From contig OX422222.1 in NCBI GenBank assembly GCA_949130495.1, forward strand, positions 273,286,109-273,350,108: 64,000 nt of DNA. The letters are read 5' to 3'. A program made the position numbers and the translations under genes. Within the stretch, counting starts at the first letter, position 1. Each line of letters begins with the position of its first letter. The notes under the pieces are model-generated. The model made no database searches and had not been told where the DNA came from. It saw only the letters and a list, made by a program, of their open reading frames with translations. Positions 48,235 to 57,519 of the stretch are shown here, piece by piece. Origin of the DNA: Sambucus nigra. Its lineage: Eukaryota > Streptophyta > Magnoliopsida > Dipsacales > Adoxaceae.

Positions 48235-51200
48235 TTACTGATAATACTTTCGCAGGTGTTCAGCATTCCATGCATTCTGAAATTCTTCTCCTTCTAGAGT
48301 TGCTATTCTGTAGGTTCCAGGTCGAACAACCTCTGTAACTCGGTAAGGTCCATGCCAATTTGCTTCCAGTTTATTCTGTTTCTGAATGACTTTCTTCAGC
48401 ACATAATCACCTTCCTTCAAATCGCATTTCTTCACCCTTTTGTTGTAGAACAGAGCTGTTCGTTGTTGATAAGCAGCATTCCTAATGGCTGCCTCTTCTC
48501 TTACTTCTTCGAGCATGTCCAAATCCATTCTTCTCATCAAATCACTGATCGGAGAGTTGAAATTCAGCACTCTATGCGTTGGGAGACCCAACTCGACCGG
48601 TATCACAGCCTCACTTCCAAATGCTAGCATATATGGTGATTCTCCAGTTGCTGCTCGGGGAGTTGTTCGGTAGGCCCATAATACTGATTGGAGCTCATTA
48701 ATCCAATTTGCTTTAGCTTCACTTAGCCTCTTTTTCAACCCATTCAGTAATGTTCTGTTCGTCACTTCAGTCTGTCCATTGCTTTGGGGATGTCCTGGTG
48801 CTGAATGAAACTTCAAGACGTTCGACTGATGACAATAGGCAGCAAATTCTTCATTATCAAATTGTGTTCCATGATCTGTGATGAAAGCATGAGGGAGACC
48901 ATATCGACAAATGATATTCTTCCATATAAACTGGTATACCTTCTCGTACGTCATATTGATAAGAGGCTCAGCTTCCACCCACTTAGTAAAATAGTCCACT
49001 GCAACTACGAGATACTTGAATCTTCCTCGGGTGATCGGCAGTGGTCCAACCAAATCAATTCCCCACATGGCAAATGGCCAAGGGGAAGTTATTGGTGTTA
49101 GCAATGCTTGTGGAGTTCGTCGGATGGAGGAAAAACGTTGGCATTTGTCACATTTCTTGGCATAGGCTATACAATCAGCCCTCATTGTCGGCCAGTAATA
49201 TCCCTGTGTCATCACTCTTTGTAAAAGTGTTCGACCTGCTACATGAGCTCCACAAGATCCTTCATGGATTTCTTCAATCAATTCTTTCACCTCAGTGGGA
49301 TGTACACATCTCTGCAAACCTGCCATAATTCCTCGTCTATACAAAATACCATTAGTTAATACATACCGGGCAGCTTTATACTTCAGTTTCTTGGCAGCGA
49401 GTTTGTCCTCCGGCAATTCGCCCTCTTCAACATATTTCCTGATTGGATCCATCCAAGATGGTCCTAAATCAAGAGTAATCACATTCGTTGTCAGATCTTC
49501 ATCTATGCTCCGACCTTCTAATACTTCAATCGGTATGGTTCTTCGCATCTCGGTACGAGTAGCTGATGCTAGTCGGGCCAGTGCATCTGCTTGTACATTC
49601 TCCATCCTCGGTATTCTCACCAATTGAATGGCATCAAATTCTGTCAACAATTTCATCACCTTTGCATGATATTTGATCATTAAGTCTCCTTTAATCGCAT
49701 ATATTCCCATCATCTGATTCACAATTAATTGAGAATCACTGAATACCATCACCTGTTGTGCTTCCATAGTCTTTGTTAGATTAAGACCTGCTATCATGGC
49801 CTCATACTCCGCTTCATTGTTAGAGGCTTTGAATTGGAATCGCAAAGCATATTCCATGTCAATCTCGTCTGGGGTGATCAAAACAATTCCTGCCCCACAA
49901 CCAGCTGTGCATGATGATCCATCTACATATAATCTCCATGTAGGTATTTCGTCTTCAAATTTCTTATCTGTCAGAATTCCTCGATAAAATATCTGCTGTT
50001 TTCTTCCATCATCCCCTGGTATCTTTCGCTCCTCGTCAGTCATCTGCTCGTACTCTTTTACCAACCGTGGCTGGTCTGAATTTGAATATAATGATTTCTC
50101 TACATCCACAAGTCCTTTTACCAACCTTGGTTGGTTTGGACCTATTTCTGCTGATCCTGTATCGTCCACAGGTAGGTCAGCAAATGTTTCTGTTGATCCT
50201 GTATCGTCCACAGGTAACTCAGCAGGCATCTTTTGCTCCTCGGGGGTATCAGGGTATGTGAACTCTGCTATAAAATCTGCTACAGCCTGCCCCTTCAATG
50301 ATAATCTGGGCTCATACACAATATCGTATTCACCAAGTTCTACTGCCCAGTACATCAGTCTCCCTGATTTTTCTGGCTTATGGAAGGCTTGTCTCAATGG
50401 CATATCAGTATAAACAATGATGGTATGGGCTTGGAAATATGGCCTCATTCTTCTGCTTGCCTCAATTAGTGCCAATGCCAATTTTTCTAGCTTTGGGTAC
50501 CTGATTTCTGCACCTCGGAAAGCCTTACTTGTGTAATAAATTGGCTTCTGGATTCCATTCTCCAATCTGATCAACGCTGAACTGACTGCGTTCTCTGATA
50601 CTGCCAAATACAAATACAACTTTTCTCCTGTTATTGGTCTGGACAACAGTGGAGGTGTTCCCAAATATTTCTTCAAGTCTTGAAAAGCTTTTTCACATTC
50701 CTCATTCCACTCAAAGGTTTTTCGAAGTGTTTTGAAGAATGGTATGCATTTATCAGTTGCTCGAGATACAAATCTGTTGAGCGCTGCAACTCGTCCGGTA
50801 AGACTCTGCACTTCTTTCTTCGTCGTCGGAGATCGCAGCCCTAGAAGAGCTTTGATCTTATCTGGATTTGCCTCAATACCTCGCTGATTGACGATGTATC
50901 CGAGGAACATTCCTTCTCGTACTCCAAAGGTGCACTTCGTCGGGTTAAGCTTCATTTGGTATTTATCCAATTGATCAAAAGTTTGACTCAAGTCAATCAA
51001 ATGATCAGTAGCTTTCTTGCTTTTAGTGAGCATGTCATCGACATAGACCTCCATGTTGCGGCTGATTTGTTCGGTAAAAACCTTGTTCATCAACCGCTGA
51101 TATGTTGCACCTGCATTTTTTAAACCAAAAGGCATAACATTATAACAATAAGTTCCCCTAGGGGTAATAAAAGAAGTACTTTCCCTGTCTTCAGGTTTCA

Positions 51201-54180
51201 TTTTGATCTGGTTGTAGCCAGAGTAAGCATCCATGAAGCTGAGTAGCTCGTGTCCCGAGGTAGCATCCACCAGTTGATCAATTCTGGGCAGTGGAAAATG
51301 ATCCTTGGGGCATGCTTTATTGAGATCGGTGAAATCGACACACATTCTCCATTTGTTGTTTTTCTTCTTTACCATCACCACATTAGCCAACCAATCTGGA
51401 TATTTTACATCTTCAATGAATTGGGCTTTCTGGAGTTTCTCGACTTCCTCCTGTATGGCCTGATTCTTCTCGGGACTAAACACCCTTCTTCTCTGCTTTA
51501 CAGGTTTAATCTCCTTATTCACATTGAGTTCATGACATAAGAAGTTTGGATCTATTCCTGGCATGTCTTCATGACTCCAAGCAAAAGTATTTTTCCTATT
51601 CTTCAAGAAAGCTATCAACTCCTCTTTTATCGACATATCCAACGATGAACCTATCTGGGTTATTCGTTCAGGATGTTCGTCGTCCAAAATAACGTTTTCT
51701 GTAGATTCCATCACCTGTCCTTTTACAAGTTGAGATTCATCCCTGGGATCAAGAGTTTCAATTTCTGTACCTTCTTCCACCTGGTAAGTTGTAGTCTTTT
51801 TCATCGATCCTTCTAGTTCTTCTTGCTCGGCCGACGAATAATAGCATTCCCGAGCTACTTTTTGATCACCTTTCACCACTCCAACTCCAAAATTTGTTGG
51901 GAATTTCAAACATTGATGTACTGTAGAAGGAACGGCTTCGAACTTCTTCAATCCAACTCTTCCCATGATGATGTTGTAGGCTGACTGCACATTCTTATCC
52001 ATCACAAAGAATCGTATTCTTTCTGTTCGACAAACAGGCCAGGTTCCAATGAATATATCCAACTTGATCGTCCCAAGTGGAAAAACTTTCTCGCCAGCAA
52101 AACCCAGAAGGGGTCTGTGATAAGGTTCTAATTGGGATAATTTCAAATTCAGGCTATCAAAGCATGAATAGTACATGATGTCTGCCGAACTACCATTATC
52201 TACCAACACCCTTGAAATGATCACGTCCTTCATTCTCATTTTAATCACCAAAGGATCATCATGAGGGTAAAGAACACCTGCCAGGTCATTTTTTGAAAAA
52301 CCAATTACTAGCTTCTCTTTGTTTACCTTCCTCGGACGATCATCCTCGGCCAGGTTTATTCGCTGAATATATGAGCAAGCTTGAGCCTCTCCGAGATAAG
52401 CTTTTCTTTCTGCAGTAAGGTCTCCTCCTCCTGCATCTCCCCCTGTAATAACGTTACAATGAAATGATCCAAAACGTATGGAAAATACCTCTCGTTCAGG
52501 TTTTCTTGGCTTCTTGGGAAGATCGGGGTCATCATCTGGATCCTCTTCATGGTCCTTCCTCTTATTCTCCTCTGCACGACGAGGAGATCTAGATCTCTTT
52601 CTAATTCTGTCCTCATTTGTCCTCTCACCTCTGCGATCTACATACTTTGATAATTTTCCTCTTCGAATGAGTGTTTCAATCTCGTTCTGAAGGGCTATAC
52701 AATTTTTGGTCATATGGCCATGATCTTTGTGAAACTCGCAATATTTGGTCTTATTCCTCATGTCTGGATCTGACTTCAGTTTCTCTGGCCATTTGATTTC
52801 CTCGTTATTCCTGATTTCTTCTAAAACATGATTAATACCCATTCTCAATGGAGTATAATTATCATACTTCTTTAGGGCTTCCAACTTTATCCTGTTATTC
52901 CTGGAATATTTGTCACCACCATTGCCTTTCTGATCTTTCTTCTTAGAATTGTCGACCTCCACTTTAACTTCTTTATCCATATTCTTCTTCGCAGTCATAG
53001 CCTCCTCGGCATTCATGATTTTGGCCGCCTTTGCCATCAATTCCGACATATTTTTAGGCGGATCTTTGGCCAGAGTATAGTATAGCTTGTTAGGCAGCAA
53101 ACCACTCATCAAAGCAGTGATTGCTGTCTTTTCTTCATAATCTATGACTTCCAACTTTTCGTTATTGAAACGAGTTATGTAATCTCTAGTACTTTCACCT
53201 GATTTCTGTCTAACACTTAGCAAGTGTGCTACTCGCTTTACCGGCTTTGCTCCAAAACAAAAATTACCAATAAACAGCTCGGCTAACTGAACAAAAGTTG
53301 AAATCTTACCCCGAGGGAGATTATTGTACCATATCTGTGCAGATCCGGTAAGAGTTCCCGAGAATGCTCTACACCTCATCTCGTCGGGGACAGCATAAAT
53401 ATCTGCAGCAGCTTGGTACTGTTCTATATGAAGTACAGGATCTGTCTTACCATCGTACTTGGGGGTCACTACAGGTGCTTTGAATTTCGACGGTGTAGGG
53501 AAATCCACAATGGCTTGCACAAAAGGTGTCCCTTGAACAAAAGTTCTCTGTAAGGGGTTCCTCGCCTTAGCCATTTCTCCCAGTCTATCCTCCAATCGTT
53601 GAATGGAACCTTTCCATGCTTCATTCCCTTCCTCGGGCCGCCTAGTCCGAGCAACTGATTGTCCTGACGTAGCTTCCTGAGATTTATCTCGACGAGTAAT
53701 TGGTCGTGATTGTGCAGATCTTTCTCTCGAACCTGGTGGTGGTCGAAAACTTCCTGATGGAGCCCTAGGTGGACTCATGTTCCTCCTTGGTCCTAACCGA
53801 CTGAAAGGAGACACCCTGCTTAATCTTTCTAAAGCGCTAGTTCTCTCAGGAGAAAGAGAGATATGTTGATCTGTATCCGTAGCCCGTATTGATGAAGTTC
53901 GCCCAGGTTGGTAAGAAGAATCATTGGATTCTCCATTGCGATATGACCCAGTACGTCTGGATCGTGATGGCCCATGACCAGTCCTTTGCCCTGAATAAGT
54001 AGGTACACCGCCTTGAAGAGTTTGAAGGAGTTGCCTCATAGATTCTTGCATGGCGGTTTGTCCTTGAGCCAGATTCGTCATAATTCCGGCCAGATCTGGA
54101 GATACAGATGGATTTGGAAGATTTCCAGTATTTCCAGCATTTCGATTACTGGATTCTGGATTATCTGCCATTGGTGACAA
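48235..54180 (-). CDS. gag-pol polyprotein of Tat element B (1981 aa, intact)
   Basis: One uninterrupted frame from ATG at 54180 to TAA/TAG before 48235, no frameshift between gag and pol. Approximate residues: gag core 270-370 (GSAQIWYNNLP, FNNEKLEVIDYEEK), zinc knuckle about 480 (CEFHKDHGHMTKNC), aspartic protease about 658 (VLVDNGSSADIM), RT 900-1080 with FMDAYSGYNQI, MPFGLKNAGATYQ and YVDD near 1045, RNase H 1150-1260, a linker with duplicated LPVDDTGS and QPRLVK motifs, a second RNase H 1412-1543 (LYVDGSSCTAGCGAG, NEAEYEAM, SDSQLIVNQM), integrase zinc region 1620-1685 (H-H-C-C), DDE core with D about 1710, D about 1766 (TDHG) and E about 1803 (SNGQTEV), and a GPY-type C-terminus. All catalytic motifs look intact. 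Dual RNase H is the hallmark of the Tat lineage. Confidence 0.95.
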   Translation of the reverse strand: MSPMADNPESSNRNAGNTGNLPNPSVSPDLAGIMTNLAQGQTAMQESMRQLLQTLQGGVPTYSGQRTGHGPSRSRRTGSYRNGESNDSSYQPGRTSSIRATDTDQHISLSPERTSALERLSRVSPFSRLGPRRNMSPPRAPSGSFRPPPGSRERSAQSRPITRRDKSQEATSGQSVARTRRPEEGNEAWKGSIQRLEDRLGEMAKARNPLQRTFVQGTPFVQAIVDFPTPSKFKAPVVTPKYDGKTDPVLHIEQYQAAADIYAVPDEMRCRAFSGTLTGSAQIWYNNLPRGKISTFVQLAELFIGNFCFGAKPVKRVAHLLSVRQKSGESTRDYITRFNNEKLEVIDYEEKTAITALMSGLLPNKLYYTLAKDPPKNMSELMAKAAKIMNAEEAMTAKKNMDKEVKVEVDNSKKKDQKGNGGDKYSRNNRIKLEALKKYDNYTPLRMGINHVLEEIRNNEEIKWPEKLKSDPDMRNKTKYCEFHKDHGHMTKNCIALQNEIETLIRRGKLSKYVDRRGERTNEDRIRKRSRSPRRAEENKRKDHEEDPDDDPDLPKKPRKPEREVFSIRFGSFHCNVITGGDAGGGDLTAERKAYLGEAQACSYIQRINLAEDDRPRKVNKEKLVIGFSKNDLAGVLYPHDDPLVIKMRMKDVIISRVLVDNGSSADIMYYSCFDSLNLKLSQLEPYHRPLLGFAGEKVFPLGTIKLDIFIGTWPVCRTERIRFFVMDKNVQSAYNIIMGRVGLKKFEAVPSTVHQCLKFPTNFGVGVVKGDQKVARECYYSSAEQEELEGSMKKTTTYQVEEGTEIETLDPRDESQLVKGQVMESTENVILDDEHPERITQIGSSLDMSIKEELIAFLKNRKNTFAWSHEDMPGIDPNFLCHELNVNKEIKPVKQRRRVFSPEKNQAIQEEVEKLQKAQFIEDVKYPDWLANVVMVKKKNNKWRMCVDFTDLNKACPKDHFPLPRIDQLVDATSGHELLSFMDAYSGYNQIKMKPEDRESTSFITPRGTYCYNVMPFGLKNAGATYQRLMNKVFTEQISRNMEVYVDDMLTKSKKATDHLIDLSQTFDQLDKYQMKLNPTKCTFGVREGMFLGYIVNQRGIEANPDKIKALLGLRSPTTKKEVQSLTGRVAALNRFVSRATDKCIPFFKTLRKTFEWNEECEKAFQDLKKYLGTPPLLSRPITGEKLYLYLAVSENAVSSALIRLENGIQKPIYYTSKAFRGAEIRYPKLEKLALALIEASRRMRPYFQAHTIIVYTDMPLRQAFHKPEKSGRLMYWAVELGEYDIVYEPRLSLKGQAVADFIAEFTYPDTPEEQKMPAELPVDDTGSTETFADLPVDDTGSAEIGPNQPRLVKGLVDVEKSLYSNSDQPRLVKEYEQMTDEERKIPGDDGRKQQIFYRGILTDKKFEDEIPTWRLYVDGSSCTAGCGAGIVLITPDEIDMEYALRFQFKASNNEAEYEAMIAGLNLTKTMEAQQVMVFSDSQLIVNQMMGIYAIKGDLMIKYHAKVMKLLTEFDAIQLVRIPRMENVQADALARLASATRTEMRRTIPIEVLEGRSIDEDLTTNVITLDLGPSWMDPIRKYVEEGELPEDKLAAKKLKYKAARYVLTNGILYRRGIMAGLQRCVHPTEVKELIEEIHEGSCGAHVAGRTLLQRVMTQGYYWPTMRADCIAYAKKCDKCQRFSSIRRTPQALLTPITSPWPFAMWGIDLVGPLPITRGRFKYLVVAVDYFTKWVEAEPLINMTYEKVYQFIWKNIICRYGLPHAFITDHGTQFDNEEFAAYCHQSNVLKFHSAPGHPQSNGQTEVTNRTLLNGLKKRLSEAKANWINELQSVLWAYRTTPRAATGESPYMLAFGSEAVIPVELGLPTHRVLNFNSPISDLMRRMDLDMLEEVREEAAIRNAAYQQRTALFYNKRVKKCDLKEGDYVLKKVIQKQNKLEANWHGPYRVTEVVRPGTYRIATLEGEEFQNAWNAEHLRKYYQ

Positions 54181-54213
54181 ATGAGTTTTATGAAAAACGA
54201 TAACAATAGTCGT

Positions 54214-54231
54214 TTCCCACAGACGGCGCCA
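54214..54231 (-). promoter_or_regulatory. Primer-binding site of Tat element B
   Basis: On the minus strand TGGCGCCGTCTGTGGGAA starts three bases inside the 5' LTR, identical to that of element A. Confidence 0.75.
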
Positions 54232-54234
54232 ATC

Positions 54235-54820
54235 TGTTGATGTAAAAAACTAGATCGCTCTAATTATTCAATCACAGATAAATAAATAAGACAAAGATTT
54301 TTAAAGTGGTTCGGCTAGGAATAAAGCCTACGTCCACTGTTATGTTATTGCTGAGTGTTTGTGGAATTCTTGATTACAAGTTCTCTCAAGAAATTCCGGT
54401 CCCCTTGAATGGGATTGATACAAGGTATTTATAGCCTCAAGGCTGTTCATGAAAGGTCTACTACATTAAATGATATACATATGAATGGGTAATATATTTA
54501 ATGCGGCGTGTGCGTCAAGAATCTAATGAATAGTTGAACAGTTGTCCGTCTGATAATTGATGATACGGCCGAGGTGCAGTTCGGACCGCCTTAGTTGCTC
54601 GTCGATCAAGAGTTCCTCGGAGTACTTAGAGTATCTCGGGATGAAAGAGTTCCTCGGATGGAGTTCCTCGGCATGATAGAACTCCTCGGTGTATTCTCGT
54701 TGCTCGGTACCAACCATGGTTGTTCAGTAAATGATCTTCCTCGCTGTTATTGTGCCACGTAGATCGACACGTGTCTTCATACTATTCGTCCACGTCAGCA
54801 TATTAATTTTGGTATCAACA
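54235..54820 (-). repeat. 5' LTR of Tat element B
   Basis: 586 bp; I see no difference from 42671-43256. On the minus strand a TATA box (CTATAAATACC) lies at about 54425-54435 and should drive gag-pol. The 64-codon frame present identically in both LTRs is a repeat by-product. Confidence 0.95.
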
Positions 54821-54825
54821 GTTCC
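54821..54825. repeat. Target-site duplication GTTCC of element B, right copy
   Basis: Matches 42666-42670 exactly. Confidence 0.88.
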
Positions 54826-55452
54826 CATTAATTAAGTGTATATTATTCACATTATAAATATACAATACAAGCACCCCGAGAACTAAGCTGTGGTGCACAC
54901 ATACTCTGCTATCCATCCCGGTACATCACGTACATAAGGATTACATATTCCGAATCTCTCAGGAATAGTTCACAGATAACAACATCATAAATAATGAAGG
55001 CGAACACAGTCACATCACATGGGTCACGCACATACCTACGCTCCCACGATCAGCGGACTTATTAATATCCCAATAAGTCTTTCTATGACCTATGTTCATC
55101 AAGGTAACCAGTCTAAATCCGGGCAACACAAGGATTAGAGGGCCCTACGCGAACGCAAACCTCCCGTGATAGCAAGTATGGTAGGTATGTCATACACATA
55201 ATTCATATACCAATACTAAGTAAACACACGTCTTAGTAATCCCGTAGTTTAATCATAGTACATATCGCTTTCTCGTACCAACTTATAATTATCACAATGT
55301 ATACTATTCCAGTTGATAATCATACGCGCCATAATTTATTCTCACGTCGTAGTAGACACTCACGTCTCAACCCAAACCGTCCATTTAGTTTAACTCTCGT
55401 ATATAATTCCCTTCTCATAAATACCCAAAAGTCCCAATTCTATCATTATATC

Positions 55453-55561
55453 ATCATTAAAATGTTTTCGACAGTGATGCTATTAACTGGACCAACTTGG
55501 CATTTTGAATTAATTTAATAAAGGAGTAGCTACCCGGTATTTAATTAGTCGGGGTGTCACA
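55453..55561 (-). repeat. Right 109-bp terminal inverted repeat of element D
   Basis: Reverse complement of 41745-41853; ends CGGGGTGTCACA and is followed by the duplication GGGGC at 55562-55566. Confidence 0.85.
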
Positions 55562-57298
55562 GGGGCTAGCATGGGTGATTGGGTGATGAACCTTCTCTTG
55601 CCCCTTACTTATTAAAGAGGGTAGTGCTTGTCACTGATCGTGAGCGCTCTTCCAAGCTGGGATCATCCTAGCTCGCCCTCACGACTGCGCAAGGGATGAC
55701 CATGGTATGTCTTTTCCACTATTAATTTTTCTGTATTCTCCCCATTATTGTATTAATTCACTATTCTTTTCTTCTGTTTGTAGATGCTATGCGATTTTAC
55801 CACTCTTTTGGACACCCAAGATGATAGCTCCAGGAGAGAGAAAGAGCTGAAAGATGCTTTATAAGCTAAGAAGGAGGCCTTTACTGATGCTTGCCAAGCA
55901 TGGGAGCGGGAGAAGGAAAAATGATCAAGGCCTATGACACACTTAGGGCTACTCAGAAGGTGGTGATTGCTGAGAAGATCGAGTTAGCGGAGGCCAATAA
56001 GGCCTTATTTGACAAGGTTATCAAACTGAAGGGTGAGCTTCTTCAAGAAAAAGACACGAGCTACCACGAGGGATTATATAAATCCTATGATGATGCTGAG
56101 AGCCAATTGGCCTATGGGTGCAAGGTATCCTTCAAGAAGGGATGGGATCAGGGTTTGAAGGCTGCTAGAACTCCTGCCGATTCTGATATCTTTAACCTTC
56201 ATTCTCTTAGTCCCGATCTTTCTGAGGATGAACAAGATGGCGATCAAGCTACTGGTGATACCGAGATTGATCCTGTTGATGTCAGCGATGGTGATGGTTC
56301 TGGCAAAGAGCAGCAGGTGATTGACAAAGGAAAGGCTATTACTGATGGCAAATAGGTGAAGGATTAGGGCTTGTTGACTAGGACTTTCTTTATCTCCTTT
56401 CTTTATTTAATCCTCTTTCTAATAGGTTATAACCTATTTTTAAGAACTCAATATATGGACCCATGGCCACCCTTTCTTGATGAATGAGAATGGGTTTTTC
56501 TCCCTTTCTACATATGTTCTCTTGATTTTTATTGTGATAATACTGTGCTTATGGTCTGGCATGTATTATTTGTAGTCCATTGATTTATATCGATAAATTC
56601 CCCCTAACTCTCAACTGGGGAGGATCCTTGGACCAAATATAAGCTTGAAGGATCGCAAGGCCTTTTTAAAGATTTACAAGTCCCTAAGGGTAAGAAATGA
56701 GCAGTATAAGAACCATACCGAGGTGATTGCAAAGCTAAAAGATAATATCCAGGAGATGGAGGAGATTGGTGCATCCGTATAAGAAGTAAATTTCTTGAGG
56801 GCCAAGCTCTTAGAAAGGATTGAGATCGATCAAGTGGGTAAAATTCTTCAGTCCGATAATGATGCCTTGAGGAAGGAGTTTGCTAGTCTGAAAGCTTTTG
56901 TGGCTGTGCTTAAAGAAAATGTCAAGAAGCTGTGGTATGCATTTGAGATGGAATCTCGAGAAGCCTGGGGAGAAGGGTTCAATGATGGTTGGGCAGATGA
57001 CTTAACAAAGCTAAAAAATGCAGAAGATATTGCCTTTAATCGAGGATGGCTAAGTTCCCTCAAGGAGGTGAAGGCTCCTAAAGAATCCAGACTGCGGTAT
57101 AAATACCAAATTGAGTGTGTGACATATCGCCATAACCCCTTCTCAAAAGATGATGAATGCGTTTCGACTGACGCCATTCCTTTCTAACTTTTGGATCATG
57201 ACATCAACGAAGATATAAAAGAGCTCGTCCTAAAACCAGATGATGGTCAGAGAGCGACTGTAGTGGAGTATCTTGCTCGCCGCCCTGGGCCACCTTAA
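55562..57298 (+). pseudogene. Antisense gene of Tat element C, 3' half
   Basis: Continues the gene broken at 41744. 55783 on (after an acceptor TTCTGTTTGTAG) gives exon-3-like coiled coil, including KGELLQEKDTSYHEGLYKS and CKVSFKKGWDQGLKAA, equivalent to HFSVGWEKGWERGIAAM of element B, then an acidic tail ending at 56355. 56640-57298 is exon-4-like: FASLKAFVAVLKENVKKL, WGEGFNDGWADDL and FNRGWLSSLKEVKA, ending VEYLARRPGPP before TAA. Stops near 55863 and 57186 break it. It is more distant from A and B than they are from each other. Confidence 0.65.
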
Positions 57299-57519
57299 GT
57301 CTTGTGCATTTTTTTGGTATGTGATGTGATTATAACCTTGTATTCCAATGAAGAATTTATTTGATATTTACTTATGTTTTGAGCTTATACTGACTAAACA
57401 TGTGTTAATCTTGTCTTTTCATTGGTTACTTGGTATCTTTGCCGACCAAAACAATACCGGTTGACTAACTTAGGCATTAAATGAGCCATTACTTAGTTTT
57501 AATCATATTGGATTGTAAG

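Larger units (their letters stand above)
42671..54820 (-). mobile_element. Tat element B: young, apparently intact Ty3/gypsy retrotransposon with antisense gene
   Basis: A 12,150-bp element with 586-bp LTRs that look identical by eye, a 5-bp duplication GTTCC, a primer-binding site, an uninterrupted 1981-codon gag-pol on the minus strand and a four-exon gene on the plus strand. Two RNase H domains in pol identify the Tat lineage. Gag-pol transcription starts in the right LTR; the antisense gene begins just inside the left LTR, and the two converge on a repeat-rich zone at 47238-48234. It sits inside element D, itself inside element C. Intact coding and matching LTRs suggest very recent insertion and possible autonomy. 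Confidence 0.95.
41745..55561. mobile_element. Element D: 1.66-kb insertion with 109-bp perfect terminal inverted repeats (interrupted by element B)
   Basis: The left end starts TGTGACACCCCGACTAATT and the right end is its exact reverse complement. The inverted match runs 109 bases (41745-41853 against 55453-55561) without a mismatch that I can see. Ends have the TG...CA form and the duplication is 5 bp (GGGGC), both as for LTR retrotransposons and unlike Mutator (9 bp) or hAT (8 bp). Without element B the insertion is 1662 bp and shows no coding sequence. The inner halves look like plant LTR sequence. It is either a solo LTR with unusually long terminal inverted repeats, a foldback-type element, or a rearranged pair of LTR ends. 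Confidence 0.75.

Noticed and set aside
41745..55561. Reading element D as a Mutator-like element because of its long inverted repeats
   Set aside because: The duplication is 5 bp, not 9 bp: bases beyond GGGGC do not match on the two sides.
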